Shown here: positions 38,000 through 49,663 of the stretch, in pieces
Layout: every line of letters starts with the position of its first letter
Position numbering within the stretch: position 1 is the first letter of the stretch
From: Ureibacillus endophyticus
Lineage (GTDB): Bacteria; Bacillota; Bacilli; Bacillales_A; Planococcaceae
Assembly (NCBI RefSeq): GCF_003628435.1
Contig: NZ_RBZN01000001.1
Coordinates: forward strand, 205,159 to 269,158
Direction of reading: 5' to 3'
DNA length: 64,000 bases
Translations under genes and position numbers: made by a program
Notes under the pieces: generated by a model
The model's database searches: none
What the model saw: only the letters and a program-made list of their open reading frames with translations
What the model was told of the DNA's origin: nothing

Positions 38000-39238
38000 G
38001 TGCGAATTCATATTGTACAAAAAGGTGAGACACTCTGGAGAATTGCTAAACAATACGGGATTGGTCTCGATGAGTTAAAAAGCTTAAATTCACATTTAGC
38101 AAACCCTGATTATATTGTTCCTGGTATGGAAATTATTTTACCTGATTCTGCAACACCAACAAAAAGTAATATGACAAAGGAACAGCTAACTGCACCGATG
38201 CCAACTAAAGAAATGCAAACAGCACCAAAAGAAATGCAAACGGCGCCTAAGGAAATGCAAACAGCACCTAAGGAAATGGTAACACAAGAAATGCCACAAA
38301 TGGAGATGCCACCATCGCCAAAAGAAAAAATGACACAAGAAATGCCAGCACCTGTCCAACCAATGCCACAACCTGTAATGCCACAATTTGATATGACACC
38401 ACAATTCCATTTAGATTTTGCACCGCAAATGCATTTTCAACAACCACAGCCACAACCAATGCCAATGCCTCAACCACAGCCAATTTTTATAGAGATGCCA
38501 GATATTCATATGCAACATACACATATGCAACCAGTGACGGATAAGGAAAAGGAAATTGAATATGTACCTGTTCCACAACCACAAATCATTTATGTTCCAG
38601 TAATGCCACATTTCTATCCAATGCCATGCGGATGCCATGAACAACACTATTACGAGCCGCCGTGTGGTTGCCATGAACAACATCATTATCAAAAACCACC
38701 ATGTGGATGTGGATGTCAAGAACAATATGTTCAACATGAACAACAATATATGCAACCTTCTCCATGCGGATGTGGTGGAAGTCAAAGTGCTGGAATGATG
38801 CCTTATGGTGTACCATATTTCGAACCAAATTATGATATTTCACCTATTATGGAAGAGGACTACCCACAACAAGAAGAACAAGGTGGTTTGCCAGATTGGT
38901 TAAAAGATTCTACTGAGCTGCAGCAGTCTGAACAGGTAATGGGAGCATATGATGAAATGAAGGATGAACACCATGACCTTGCTTTTGACGATTCAAAAGT
39001 AGCTGATGAATATCATGAGATGTATGAGTTAGATAGTCAATTCTTACCGAAGTCTCAAGCTTATGATGGCCATTATGACAGTCCTCATCATATGATGCCG
39101 CATATGCCACACCATATGATGCCGATGCAACAACAACCAATGTATGACAACATGATGCCTCAACAAATGTATCCGAACTGTCAAAGCTATCCATATATGA
39201 ACCCTTATTCACCACATTACACACCTTGGAAATATTAA
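38000..39238 (+). CDS. safA: Spore coat morphogenetic protein SafA
   Basis: LysM-containing inner-coat assembly protein. Residues 1-48 form the LysM domain (IHIVQKGETLWRIAKQYG... up to PGMEIILPD). A low-complexity Met/Pro/Gln region follows, with tandem EMQTAPK repeats near 70-92. Then comes a Cys/His-rich section with repeated PCGC(H) blocks near 205-260. The last ~120 residues contain tyrosine/methionine/histidine-rich HHMMP repeats. The GTG at 38000 is chosen because AAAGGAGG is 6 nt upstream and it gives the family's MRIHIV-like N-terminus; the ATG at 37994 touches the site. SafA interacts with SpoVID in B. subtilis, and a SpoVID-like gene is at 12025. Confidence 0.9.
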   Translation: MRIHIVQKGETLWRIAKQYGIGLDELKSLNSHLANPDYIVPGMEIILPDSATPTKSNMTKEQLTAPMPTKEMQTAPKEMQTAPKEMQTAPKEMVTQEMPQMEMPPSPKEKMTQEMPAPVQPMPQPVMPQFDMTPQFHLDFAPQMHFQQPQPQPMPMPQPQPIFIEMPDIHMQHTHMQPVTDKEKEIEYVPVPQPQIIYVPVMPHFYPMPCGCHEQHYYEPPCGCHEQHHYQKPPCGCGCQEQYVQHEQQYMQPSPCGCGGSQSAGMMPYGVPYFEPNYDISPIMEEDYPQQEEQGGLPDWLKDSTELQQSEQVMGAYDEMKDEHHDLAFDDSKVADEYHEMYELDSQFLPKSQAYDGHYDSPHHMMPHMPHHMMPMQQQPMYDNMMPQQMYPNCQSYPYMNPYSPHYTPWKY

Positions 39239-39239
39239 T

Positions 39240-40091
39240 ATGCAAATAAAAAACAATATATGGAAGCATGAGACGACTAAAGGTACTTTATTTATAAAAA
39301 AGTACGAAAATCATGCAGTATATGAAAAAGTAAAACTGATACACAATAAACTAGAATCTATCCAGTTTCCATATGTTATACCATTAAAGAAGAGCAAAGA
39401 GCCTAATTTGCTCGTTCAAGTTTGGCAAAATAATAGCTTGAGTGCAGACTTCTCTAATGAACATCAGCGAAAACAAGCGTTAAAAATTTTAAATGAGTTA
39501 CATGATACGAGTAACTTGATTGATTGGAAAAATGATTATCGCATTCCACGACAACATTTATACCAAAAATGGAATGCACGACTTGAACGTTTTATATTGA
39601 GTGAAAAGGAATTACTGCCCTATTTAAATGAAGGGTTTTATGACATAGTTCTCTACGCAAGTAGGGTGTTAAAACAAATGCGTAGGAAAAGACAGAGAGT
39701 TAGTGGGAAAATCACTTTACTTCATGGGGATGTTGTTCACCATAACTTCTTAATTTGTGAAGACCAAACCATGAAATTAATTGATTTTGATTTAGCCGTT
39801 GTTGGTGATTCCGCAGAAGAAATGATACTATGGATGCACCGAGCATTACCAACAATGAATTACAATATTAAAAAGCTTTTTACTGAAAATCCATTTTTAT
39901 ATGATCTTTGTAGGCAAAAACTGTTTTATTTACAATACCCAAACGAACTCCTAAGAGAATGGCTTTATGTTTTGCAATTAGGTGACTATGAAAAAGAAAC
40001 CTTCTTAGACTATTTAATGCCATTTACAGAAAAAGCATTAAGACATTGGCCTCAATTAGTTGTTGAAACTGAAAAATTACAATCAAAATAA
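39240..40091 (+). CDS. Phosphotransferase-like (CotS/YsxE-type) kinase-fold protein
   Basis: 283-residue protein with the aminoglycoside-phosphotransferase/protein-kinase-like fold. The catalytic loop LLHGDVVHHNFLI is near 164-176 and the metal motif KLIDFDLAVVGD near 181-192. The family includes CotS, CotI and YsxE, which are spore-coat-associated; their substrates are largely unknown. It begins 1 nt after the safA stop, so it is probably co-translated with this coat gene. In B. subtilis ysxE is next to spoVID, so this may be a relocated relative. Orthology is not proven. Confidence 0.8.
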   Translation: MQIKNNIWKHETTKGTLFIKKYENHAVYEKVKLIHNKLESIQFPYVIPLKKSKEPNLLVQVWQNNSLSADFSNEHQRKQALKILNELHDTSNLIDWKNDYRIPRQHLYQKWNARLERFILSEKELLPYLNEGFYDIVLYASRVLKQMRRKRQRVSGKITLLHGDVVHHNFLICEDQTMKLIDFDLAVVGDSAEEMILWMHRALPTMNYNIKKLFTENPFLYDLCRQKLFYLQYPNELLREWLYVLQLGDYEKETFLDYLMPFTEKALRHWPQLVVETEKLQSK

Positions 40092-40126
40092 AACTATGTT
40101 ACTATTAAACTATTATAAGATGAATT

Positions 40127-40160
40127 TTGACCGTCTAGGAAATAGGCGGTCTTTCTATTT
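40127..40160 (+). terminator. Terminator after the safA-kinase operon
   Basis: GACCGTCT pairs with AGGCGGTC and is followed by T-rich sequence. Confidence 0.6.
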
Positions 40161-40199
40161 GTTTAAAAGGAATGTTTAGTACGTGGTCTGATTATGTTA

Positions 40200-40208
40200 T
40201 GCTATAAT
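40200..40208 (+). promoter_or_regulatory. Extended -10 promoter element of ruvA
   Basis: TGCTATAAT is a consensus extended -10 box, 28 bp upstream of the ruvA start codon. No strong -35 element is visible, as expected for this class. Confidence 0.6.
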
Positions 40209-40235
40209 TTTAAAAGTGAAATGTGGGGGAGATCG

Positions 40236-40856
40236 ATGTACGATTATATCATAGGTAAAATTACTAGAATTACGCCAGAATACGTAGTGTTAGAGCAACA
40301 AGGAATAGGTTGGCAAATCTTTACACCTAACCCATTTGCTTTTCGAATAAAAGAAGATATACAACAGATTTTTGTACATATGCATGTTCGAGAAGATGCA
40401 CAATTGATTTTTGGTTTTAAAACATTAGAAGAACGAGAATTGTTCCGAAAGTTAATTCAAGTGTCAGGTATAGGTCCTAAAGGTGCATTAGCAATTTTAG
40501 CTAGTGGAAATCCGAACCAAGTAATTTCAGCAATTGAATTAGAAGATGAAGCGTTCTTAGTAAAGTTTCCTGGTGTTGGTAAAAAAACAGCGAGACAAAT
40601 GATACTAGATTTAAAAGGAAAACTAGGTTCATTACTAGAGCAAGTTGAATTACCAAGTGCAGAAAATGAACTGCCGTTATTTGGGGTAAATCCGAATAAG
40701 CATGAACTAGAAGAATCGCTACTTGCCCTTATGGCTTTAGGATACTCAGAAAAAGAGTTAGCAAAAATAAAGCCGAAACTTGAAGAAAATGAACAATTAA
40801 CAACAACGGAAAGTTATATGAAACATGCACTTCAGTTATTGTTAAAAACAAAGTAA
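40236..40856 (+). CDS. ruvA: Holliday junction DNA helicase subunit RuvA
   Basis: Tetrameric Holliday-junction binding protein. The 206-residue protein has the N-terminal OB fold (MYDYIIGKITRITPEYVVL) and the helix-hairpin-helix pair (VSGIGPKGALAILA near 77-90 and FPGVGKKTARQMILDL near 112-127). A C-terminal RuvB-binding domain (LLALMALGYSEKEL) is also present. The ATG at 40236 is chosen with GGGGGAG upstream. It forms an operon with ruvB, queA and tgt. bofC, upstream of ruvA in B. subtilis, is absent. Confidence 0.96.
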   Translation: MYDYIIGKITRITPEYVVLEQQGIGWQIFTPNPFAFRIKEDIQQIFVHMHVREDAQLIFGFKTLEERELFRKLIQVSGIGPKGALAILASGNPNQVISAIELEDEAFLVKFPGVGKKTARQMILDLKGKLGSLLEQVELPSAENELPLFGVNPNKHELEESLLALMALGYSEKELAKIKPKLEENEQLTTTESYMKHALQLLLKTK

Positions 40857-40868
40857 GGAGGGAGAGAA

Positions 40869-41873
40869 ATGTCTGATCGTATCATTTCTAGTGAAGTAAA
40901 CGAATATGATGAACAATTTGAACTTTCACTCCGACCGTCAAAAATATCACAATATATTGGACAACAAAAGGTAAAGGATAATCTAACTATTTTTATAGAA
41001 GCTGCCAAACTTCGACAAGAGAGCCTTGACCATGTCTTGCTTTATGGACCACCTGGATTAGGGAAAACGACATTAGCAGCTATAATTGCCAATGAAATGG
41101 ATGTTAATATTCGACTTACAAGTGGACCAGCCATTGAAAGACCCGGTGATCTAGCTGCAATTGTTAGCTCACTTCAACCTGGTGATGTACTGTTTATTGA
41201 TGAAATTCATAGACTACCACGGGCAATAGAAGAGGTACTTTATCCAGCGATGGAAGATTTTTGTTTAGATATTGTTGTGGGAAAAGGACCAGAAGCACGT
41301 TCTATTCGTCTTGATTTACCACCATTTACACTTGTCGGTGCTACAACTAGAGCAGGTTCATTATCCGCTCCATTACGAGACCGTTTTGGCGTTTTATTAC
41401 GACTTGAATATTATGATGAAAACGCATTAACTGAGATTGTTATTCGTAGCAGCAAATTATTCGATGTCGAAATTGACCATCTAGCAGCAAGGGAAATTGC
41501 AAAGCGTTCCCGTGGGACACCCCGTATTGCTAATCGTTTATTAAAGCGTGTACGAGATTATGCCCAAGTAATTGGGGATGGTTCGATAACGTTAGCTTTA
41601 GCTAACCAAGCATTAGAACTGTTGCAAGTTGACCCGCAAGGACTAGACCATATAGATCATAAGTTAATGATTAGCATGATAGAATCATTTAGAGGCGGTC
41701 CAGTGGGGCTTGATACACTAGCTGCATCGATTGGTGAAGAACGGATAACAATCGAAGATGTCTATGAGCCGTATTTATTACAAATTGGTTTTATTCAACG
41801 TACACCAAGAGGCCGTGTTGCTACGAAAATAGCATATGAACATTTTGGTTATACTTATCCAGAACAAACATAA
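40869..41873 (+). CDS. ruvB: Holliday junction DNA helicase subunit RuvB
   Basis: AAA+ motor for branch migration, 334 residues. Walker A is [11 protein letters not shown] near 60-70; Walker B is [11 protein letters not shown] near 107-117; a winged-helix domain ends the protein ([14 protein letters not shown]). AAGGAGGGAG lies upstream, 12 nt after ruvA. Confidence 0.97.
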   Translation: MSDRIISSEVNEYDEQFELSLRPSKISQYIGQQKVKDNLTIFIEAAKLRQESLDHVLLYGPPGLGKTTLAAIIANEMDVNIRLTSGPAIERPGDLAAIVSSLQPGDVLFIDEIHRLPRAIEEVLYPAMEDFCLDIVVGKGPEARSIRLDLPPFTLVGATTRAGSLSAPLRDRFGVLLRLEYYDENALTEIVIRSSKLFDVEIDHLAAREIAKRSRGTPRIANRLLKRVRDYAQVIGDGSITLALANQALELLQVDPQGLDHIDHKLMISMIESFRGGPVGLDTLAASIGEERITIEDVYEPYLLQIGFIQRTPRGRVATKIAYEHFGYTYPEQT

Positions 41874-41888
41874 AAAAGGAAGAAAACG

Positions 41889-44109
<2,221 letters not shown>

Positions 44110-44165
44110 GTTGAAAATATTGGTTCTATTATAAAAATTATCATTTCTTTCATAAAAATAGTATT

Positions 44166-44196
44166 TTGAAATCGCTTTTTATACTGATTTTATACT
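44166..44196 (+). promoter_or_regulatory. Possible promoter of yajC
   Basis: TTGAAA at 44166-44171 and TATACT at 44191-44196, spacer 19 bp. The wide spacing lowers confidence. Confidence 0.35.
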
Positions 44197-44235
44197 ATAC
44201 TTATTTAAGTGAGATTTAGAAAGGGGGATTTATAC

Positions 44236-44496
44236 ATGGATACGCTTACAGGCTTACTACCAATCCTTATTATGTTCGTTGCAATGTGGTTTATTTTAAT
44301 TCGTCCTGCACAAAAAAGACAAAAAGCAACGGCTCAAATGCAAAACAGTTTAAAACGAGGAGATCGTGTTGTAACAATTGGTGGACTTCATGGAGAAGTT
44401 GAATCGATTGAAGATGCTACTGTTGTTATTAAAGTAGATGGAAACACACGTTTAAAATTCGAGCGTCAAGCAATTGGTCGCGTTATTACTGAGTAA
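44236..44496 (+). CDS. yajC: Preprotein translocase subunit YajC
   Basis: 86-residue membrane protein that associates with SecDF. It has one N-terminal helix (LLPILIMFVAMWFILIRPAQ) followed by the family motif RPAQKRQK and a small soluble part KRGDRVVTIGGLHGEV. The start at 44236 has AAGGGGG upstream. It lies between tgt and a strong terminator, as in B. subtilis. Confidence 0.94.
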   Translation: MDTLTGLLPILIMFVAMWFILIRPAQKRQKATAQMQNSLKRGDRVVTIGGLHGEVESIEDATVVIKVDGNTRLKFERQAIGRVITE

Positions 44497-44499
44497 ATT

Positions 44500-44551
44500 A
44501 AAAGCTTACTATTGTCGGACAAGTTCTGACAATAGTAAGCTTTTTTATTTT
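44500..44551 (+). terminator. Rho-independent terminator after yajC
   Basis: AAAAGCTTACTATTGTC pairs perfectly with GACAATAGTAAGCTTTT around an 11-nt loop and is followed by T residues. Confidence 0.9.
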
Positions 44552-44656
44552 GAATGTATCTAGTACTTAAGAAACAAAAAAGGAGAAAGTGATTTTATCT
44601 GAATAGTCCCTCCTGGTTGTGCCTAAAATGATGGGTGAAAAGGGAGGTAAGTCAGC

Positions 44657-45307
44657 GTGGAAATTTATTGGGTGCTTTTTTTACGTACCATTTTTTTATA
44701 TATATTTATTTTAATTGTCTTCCGTTTAATGGGTAAACGAGAAGTTGGCGAACTAAGTATTATGGATTTAGTCGTTTTTGTATTAATTGCGGAATGTGTT
44801 GCATTCGCAATTGATGAAGTAGAAAAACCAGTATTACAAAATGTTTTTCCAATCGTAATTCTTTTCGCAGTTCAATATTTGAATTCTCTCATCACGTTGA
44901 AAAGTAAAAAAGTCCGCGATCTTATCGATGGTGATCCTTCTATTATTGTGCATAATGGTGTCATTAATCAGGAAGAGATGAGAAAGCAACGATATAATCT
45001 CGATGACTTATTCCAACAGATGCGTGAAGAGAGAATTCCTTCTGTACAGCAAATTGCTTATGCATTCCTTGAGCCTTCAGGGAAATTATCAATTTTTTTA
45101 AAAAAAGATGATCCATTGATTTTTCCACTTATCGTTGATGGCTATATTGTAGAAAATCATTTGAATTATATAAATCAAGATAAAGATTGGCTTTTACAAC
45201 AATTAGCTGAAAAGGGATATAAAGATATTGAAGACATTTTTTATTGTTGTTATGAAAATAACGAAATACACGTGCAATTAAGAACGTCTGGAAATAATAG
45301 ACTTTAA
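44657..45307 (+). CDS. DUF421 membrane protein (YetF/YrbG family)
   Basis: 216-residue protein with three hydrophobic N-terminal segments (first ~80 residues, FLRTIFLYIFILIVFRLMGKREVGELS) and a C-terminal soluble DUF421 domain (DGDPSIIVHNGVI near 92-104, RYNLDDLFQQMREE). B. subtilis has yrbG at this place near spoVB. Related YetF-type proteins occur in spore membranes, but the function here is unknown. It starts with GTG at 44657 with GGGAGG upstream. Its 3' end overlaps convergent spoVB by 30 nt. Confidence 0.87.
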   Translation: MEIYWVLFLRTIFLYIFILIVFRLMGKREVGELSIMDLVVFVLIAECVAFAIDEVEKPVLQNVFPIVILFAVQYLNSLITLKSKKVRDLIDGDPSIIVHNGVINQEEMRKQRYNLDDLFQQMREERIPSVQQIAYAFLEPSGKLSIFLKKDDPLIFPLIVDGYIVENHLNYINQDKDWLLQQLAEKGYKDIEDIFYCCYENNEIHVQLRTSGNNRL

Positions 45308-46795
45308 GTAGCTGAAGTCTTGCCATTTAAGTTGATTAGTAAATAATAGTATGATTGTTAGTAGAAGAATTGTAATGGCACAATTTGTCCAAAAATCAAA
45401 AGCAAAATAAGGTTGGGCAAAGGTTTGAGCCACACAAACTAGAATAAACATTGCATACGGAATGACGAAAAATCTAAAGCCTGCTGCTATCATCTTATGT
45501 TGGCGTAACGTTGCAATGTGTAAGAAGGACGTAATTAAAACGCCAAAACCAATTGCAATAATTGCTCCAAATTCTTGGATAAATGGTTGGGAGGCTAGTA
45601 CAAACATTACAAATAATTTACCGAGACCCCCGTAAATTGAATTCATCATGGCAGGTCGAGCTTCATCCATTGCTTGTAAAATGGAATGTAGCGGACTTTG
45701 GATATAGTAAAAGTAAAAAATTGGAGCTAATACTCTCATAAACCCTCGATTTTCTTCCAAATGGAATAGTCTCATTGCCAGCTCGTCTCCATGTAAAAAG
45801 AAGAAAGTTGCTGCATAACATCCAATTACAGATGATAAACGCAAAGAAACGCCAATTCGTTCATTTAATAATTGATGATTGCTTCTTGCTACAGCATCAC
45901 TAACTGCTGGTATTAACACAATCGCTAGAGCATTCGGAATAAATGAAGGGAATAATAACAATGGAATATGGACACCAGAAATAATTCCATATAAAGTTGT
46001 TGCCCCAACAGCTGTTAACCCCGAAACAGTTAATGCTTTTAAAAATACAATAGGTTCTAAAAACCAAGTAAATGTACCAAACAATCGACTTCCTGCTGAA
46101 GGAACTGCAATACGCAACATTGGCATAGCAGGATAAGGCTTTACATTTTCAGATTGTTTTGGTCTTTTTTTCTTAAATGAATAGTGGATATATAAGTAGA
46201 TGAAAGATATTAATTCACCTACTGCAGTAATTGCCATTGCATAGGCTGCAGTTTGTGCTGGGTTATCTGGTGTTGCAAATAGTGGTAATAAAATTGTAAT
46301 TAAGCCGATGCGTACTAATTGTTCTAACATTTGAGACCAAGCAGTAGCTGAAATGACAGCAATACCTTGTAAATATCCTCTAATTAATCCTGAGAAAACA
46401 ACGATTGGAACAGCACCTAATGCAATATATAATGTAAGTTTGGTTGCTTCATTATGTAATAGAGTACCTGCTAAAAATGGAATAAAGAAATAAAGAACTG
46501 GTGCGAATAAAATTATTGATACGATTGACCATCGCGTTGCTGTTTGCATTACAGATTTTAATTGTCCATCACGTCTTTTTGCATGAAGCTCGGCCACTAT
46601 TTTAGCAAGAGCAATTGGAATGCCTAGTTGTAAGAGGGAAATAAAAAAAACAAAAGCTGGATAGGATGTCATGTAAATTCCTACCGCTTCTTCTCCTGCA
46701 ACGCGCATAAATTGCATCCTATATATAAAGCCAAAAAGCTTCGATAAGAAGATGACAAACGTCAGAAAAATTGTACCTTTAACGAACGATCCCAT
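45278..46795 (-). CDS. spoVB: Stage V sporulation protein B (SpoVB), MATE/MOP lipid flippase family
   Basis: 505-residue polytopic membrane protein with about 14 hydrophobic segments, from the polysaccharide-exporter/MurJ-like superfamily. In B. subtilis SpoVB is needed for spore cortex synthesis, probably by moving a precursor. It starts MGSFVKGTIFLTFVIFLSKLFGFIYRM and has AGAAGGG upstream. It is convergent with the DUF421 gene, which it overlaps at the 3' ends, and divergent from comN. Confidence 0.93.
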   Translation of the reverse strand: MGSFVKGTIFLTFVIFLSKLFGFIYRMQFMRVAGEEAVGIYMTSYPAFVFFISLLQLGIPIALAKIVAELHAKRRDGQLKSVMQTATRWSIVSIILFAPVLYFFIPFLAGTLLHNEATKLTLYIALGAVPIVVFSGLIRGYLQGIAVISATAWSQMLEQLVRIGLITILLPLFATPDNPAQTAAYAMAITAVGELISFIYLYIHYSFKKKRPKQSENVKPYPAMPMLRIAVPSAGSRLFGTFTWFLEPIVFLKALTVSGLTAVGATTLYGIISGVHIPLLLFPSFIPNALAIVLIPAVSDAVARSNHQLLNERIGVSLRLSSVIGCYAATFFFLHGDELAMRLFHLEENRGFMRVLAPIFYFYYIQSPLHSILQAMDEARPAMMNSIYGGLGKLFVMFVLASQPFIQEFGAIIAIGFGVLITSFLHIATLRQHKMIAAGFRFFVIPYAMFILVCVAQTFAQPYFAFDFWTNCAITILLLTIILLFTNQLKWQDFSYLKSIISRRS

Positions 46796-46886
46796 TCATT
46801 CAATCCCTTCTCATTTAAAGAAATATCAGCTACAATAACTGTATGCAAAGGGGACGAGACTTAAAACTACTGGTGGGGTGAATGTT

Positions 46887-47213
46887 ATGATTCAGTACGA
46901 AGAGCTTTTTAGAAAAGTGTTACCAGTATTAGAGAGTAAAATGGAGGAAATCAGATATTACGAGTATAATAGCGTCACTATAGAAGATATTTGGAACTTC
47001 TGTATTCAAAAGAAATGGCGGAAACAAAAAATTGAAGAGATTCATTTACATGAAATGGTCGCAACCATATTTACAATAAAACCGTCAGAAATTATTAGTC
47101 ATTTTCAAATTCAACAATTTCAAGTTGCGAATTGGTTTAGTGAAATTAGTAGTGAGGAATTAAATGAATTATTAAAGCCGAACCCATCAAAAAATGAAGA
47201 TAATTCCATATAG
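46887..47213 (+). CDS. comN: Post-transcriptional regulator ComN (YrzD)
   Basis: 108-residue acidic protein with the ComN/YrzD layout: an N-terminal helix pair (VLPVLESKMEEIRYYEYNSVTIEDIW), a basic KKWRKQKIEEIHLHEMV segment near 48-64 and a short acidic tail. In B. subtilis ComN controls comE mRNA localisation. It sits between spoVB and secDF, as there. The ATG at 46887 has GGTGGGGTG upstream. Confidence 0.82.
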   Translation: MIQYEELFRKVLPVLESKMEEIRYYEYNSVTIEDIWNFCIQKKWRKQKIEEIHLHEMVATIFTIKPSEIISHFQIQQFQVANWFSEISSEELNELLKPNPSKNEDNSI

Positions 47214-47340
47214 ATACGGTTTGACAGTTTAGCCTCTGTAACTCATAATTAGTATGTTACATAATGTATTGATTTGGGCTTTCCTCCAAATCAAGGTGGG
47301 ATTAAAATCATTTTTTGGCGCAGTTCGCTTATGCGTGTTT

Positions 47341-47366
47341 GTGTGTATATGAGGACTATACACACG
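47341..47366 (+). promoter_or_regulatory. Hairpin in the secDF leader
   Basis: GTGTGTATA pairs with TATACACAC around a 7-nt loop, only about 20 nt before the secDF start and just before its GAGGAGG site. It lacks a T-run. Its position recalls translation-arrest or attenuation hairpins, but no MifM-type upstream sensor peptide is evident. Confidence 0.4.
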
Positions 47367-47386
47367 TATTGAGGAGGATTTTTAAA

Positions 47387-49654
47387 ATGAAATTAAAAAG
47401 CCGGATTTTTACTTTTGTCCTTGTTGTTGTAGTTATATTAGCAGCAATGGGAACAACAGTACAGGGAGTTTTAAAGGACGTAAAACTCGGGCTTGATTTA
47501 CAAGGTGGATTTGAGGTTTTATATGAAGTTGAACCTCTAAAAGAAGGTCAAAAAATAACTCAGGATGTTTTGACGGATACGACAACAGCCCTTTCGAATC
47601 GTATCAACCAATTTGGTGTAAGTGAACCAAGTATTCAGGTTGAGGGAGAAAATCGAATCCGTGTTCAACTTGCGGGGATTGACGATCAATCATCTGCGCG
47701 GGAATTGCTTTCTAGTACGGCAAATTTAACTTTCCGTGATGTTAACGACAATGTGTTACTTGATGGTACAGATTTAAAAGAAGGTGGAGCAAAAGCTTCA
47801 TTCGACCAACAAAATCGTCCAATCGTAACATTGACTTTAAAAGATGCATCAAAATTTGCGGATGTTACTGGGAAAATTTCTCAAATGCCTGCTGGACAAA
47901 ATCTTTTAGTAGTTTGGCTTGATTTCCAAGAAGGTGTAGATTCATACGCAGCTGAGTCTCAAAAACCAAATCCAAAATTTGTTTCTGCTGCAACAGTTAG
48001 TCAAGTGTTAAACACAACGGATGTTATGATTAGCGGTAGTTTTACAGTTCAAGAAACAAAGGATTTTGCAAGTGTTTTAAACGCTGGTGCACTACCAGTT
48101 AAATTAACAGAAATTTATTCAACATCTGTCGGTGCACAATTTGGTGAACAAGCGTTAAAAAGTACTGTATTTGCAAGTGTGATTGGTGTTCTACTTATCT
48201 TCGTATTCATGTTATTGTATTACCGTTTACCAGGGTTTATTTCTATCATTACATTATCGGTATTTACATACTTAGTTTTATTAGTCTTTAATGGTATTAA
48301 TGCTGTTCTAACTTTACCTGGTATAGCTGCCCTTGTACTTGGAATCGGTATGGCAGTGGATGCAAACATTCTAAGTGCTGAGCGTGTTCGTGAGGAATTA
48401 CGTGTAGGTAAAACGGCAAAAGAAGCATTCCATCTTGGTATGAAACAATCGTTATCTGCCATTGTGGATGCACAATTAACAACATTACTTGCTGCTGCGG
48501 TTTTATTCTTCTTTGGGACAAGTTCAGTTAAAGGTTTTGCAACAACTTTAATGATATCAATTGTTCTAAGTTTCGTAACAGCTGTATGGTTATCACGAAT
48601 TTTACTTGGTTTACTAGTAAAAAGTGGTTACTTCGATAGTCCATTCTTTTACGGTGTTCGCAAATCTAAAATTCACGATGCTTCAGAAGGTTTAGAATCA
48701 TTAGACTTATCAACGAATTACGATCGTTTCGATTTCGTTCATAATCGTAAGAAATTTTACTCGTTTTCAATAATTATTTTACTAGTTGGGGCAATTATTT
48801 TAGGTGTATTCAAATTAAACCTAGGTATTGACTTCTCTAGTGGTACACGAGTAGAAATTTTAGCAGATAAATCAATTACTCAAGAAGAGATAACGGAGTA
48901 TATTGATAAGATTGGCTTCCCATCTGAAAATGTAATTATTTCTGGTGAGGAACAAAATAATGCTAGCATTCGATATAAGGAAGATTTAAGTCAAAAAGAG
49001 ATTTTAGATTTAAAAGCTTCAGTATTAAAAGATTATGGTCATGAACCGAGTGTAAGTACTGTATCACCAACAGTAGGGCGAGAGTTGGTTAAAAACGCAA
49101 TTAAAGCTCTTGCAATTGCAGCTTTAGGAATCATTATTTACGTTGCCTTCCGATTCGAATGGAGAATGGGTATTGGGGCAATTATCTCATTACTACATGA
49201 CGTATTCTTTATGGTAGCAATCTTTAGTTTATTCCGAATAGAAGTAGATATTACGTTTATTGCGGCCATTTTAACGATTGTTGGTTACTCAATTAATGAT
49301 ACAATTGTTACCTTTGACCGAATTCGTGAAAATATTGACCGGAAAGGTAAAATTACATCGAAGGAAGAACTTGCAGATATTGTAAACAAATCCCTTCGTC
49401 AAACAATGGCACGTTCAATTAATACCGTTCTAACAGTTATCATTGTAGTCGTTGCGTTATTAATTTTCGGTGCTCCAGCAATTAGTAACTTCTCAATAGC
49501 ATTGCTTGTTGGTTTAGTTACAGGTATGTACTCATCAATTTGTATTGCAGCTCAAATTTGGTACTCTTTAAAAACTCGTGAAATGGGTAAAAAAGGTACT
49601 GTTGTAGAGAAAAAAGAAAAACAACAATGGGGTTCAGACGAGCCAGTTGTGTAA
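47387..49654 (+). CDS. secDF: Protein translocase SecDF (fused)
   Basis: Proton-driven accessory subunits of the Sec translocon fused into one 755-residue membrane protein of the RND superfamily, with 12 membrane segments. The SecD half contains LGLDLQGGFEVLYEV near 29-43 and the membrane block GMAVDANILSAERVREEL near 322-339. The SecF half begins near 445 and has LGIDFSSGTRVEI and GYSINDTIVTFDRIRE. The ATG at 47387 with GAGGAGG upstream is taken; an in-frame start at 47315 covers the leader hairpin. Confidence 0.96.
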   Translation: MKLKSRIFTFVLVVVVILAAMGTTVQGVLKDVKLGLDLQGGFEVLYEVEPLKEGQKITQDVLTDTTTALSNRINQFGVSEPSIQVEGENRIRVQLAGIDDQSSARELLSSTANLTFRDVNDNVLLDGTDLKEGGAKASFDQQNRPIVTLTLKDASKFADVTGKISQMPAGQNLLVVWLDFQEGVDSYAAESQKPNPKFVSAATVSQVLNTTDVMISGSFTVQETKDFASVLNAGALPVKLTEIYSTSVGAQFGEQALKSTVFASVIGVLLIFVFMLLYYRLPGFISIITLSVFTYLVLLVFNGINAVLTLPGIAALVLGIGMAVDANILSAERVREELRVGKTAKEAFHLGMKQSLSAIVDAQLTTLLAAAVLFFFGTSSVKGFATTLMISIVLSFVTAVWLSRILLGLLVKSGYFDSPFFYGVRKSKIHDASEGLESLDLSTNYDRFDFVHNRKKFYSFSIIILLVGAIILGVFKLNLGIDFSSGTRVEILADKSITQEEITEYIDKIGFPSENVIISGEEQNNASIRYKEDLSQKEILDLKASVLKDYGHEPSVSTVSPTVGRELVKNAIKALAIAALGIIIYVAFRFEWRMGIGAIISLLHDVFFMVAIFSLFRIEVDITFIAAILTIVGYSINDTIVTFDRIRENIDRKGKITSKEELADIVNKSLRQTMARSINTVLTVIIVVVALLIFGAPAISNFSIALLVGLVTGMYSSICIAAQIWYSLKTREMGKKGTVVEKKEKQQWGSDEPVV

Positions 49655-49663
49655 ACTTTCTAG

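Noticed and set aside
38186..38843. Several minus-strand ORFs opposite safA
   Set aside because: They are shadows of the Met/Pro/Gln/His-rich repeats, giving His/Trp/Leu-rich nonsense.
45278..45307. Gene fusion or frameshift where the DUF421 and spoVB ORFs overlap
   Set aside because: The genes are convergent; the 30-nt overlap is of two 3' ends and both proteins look full length.
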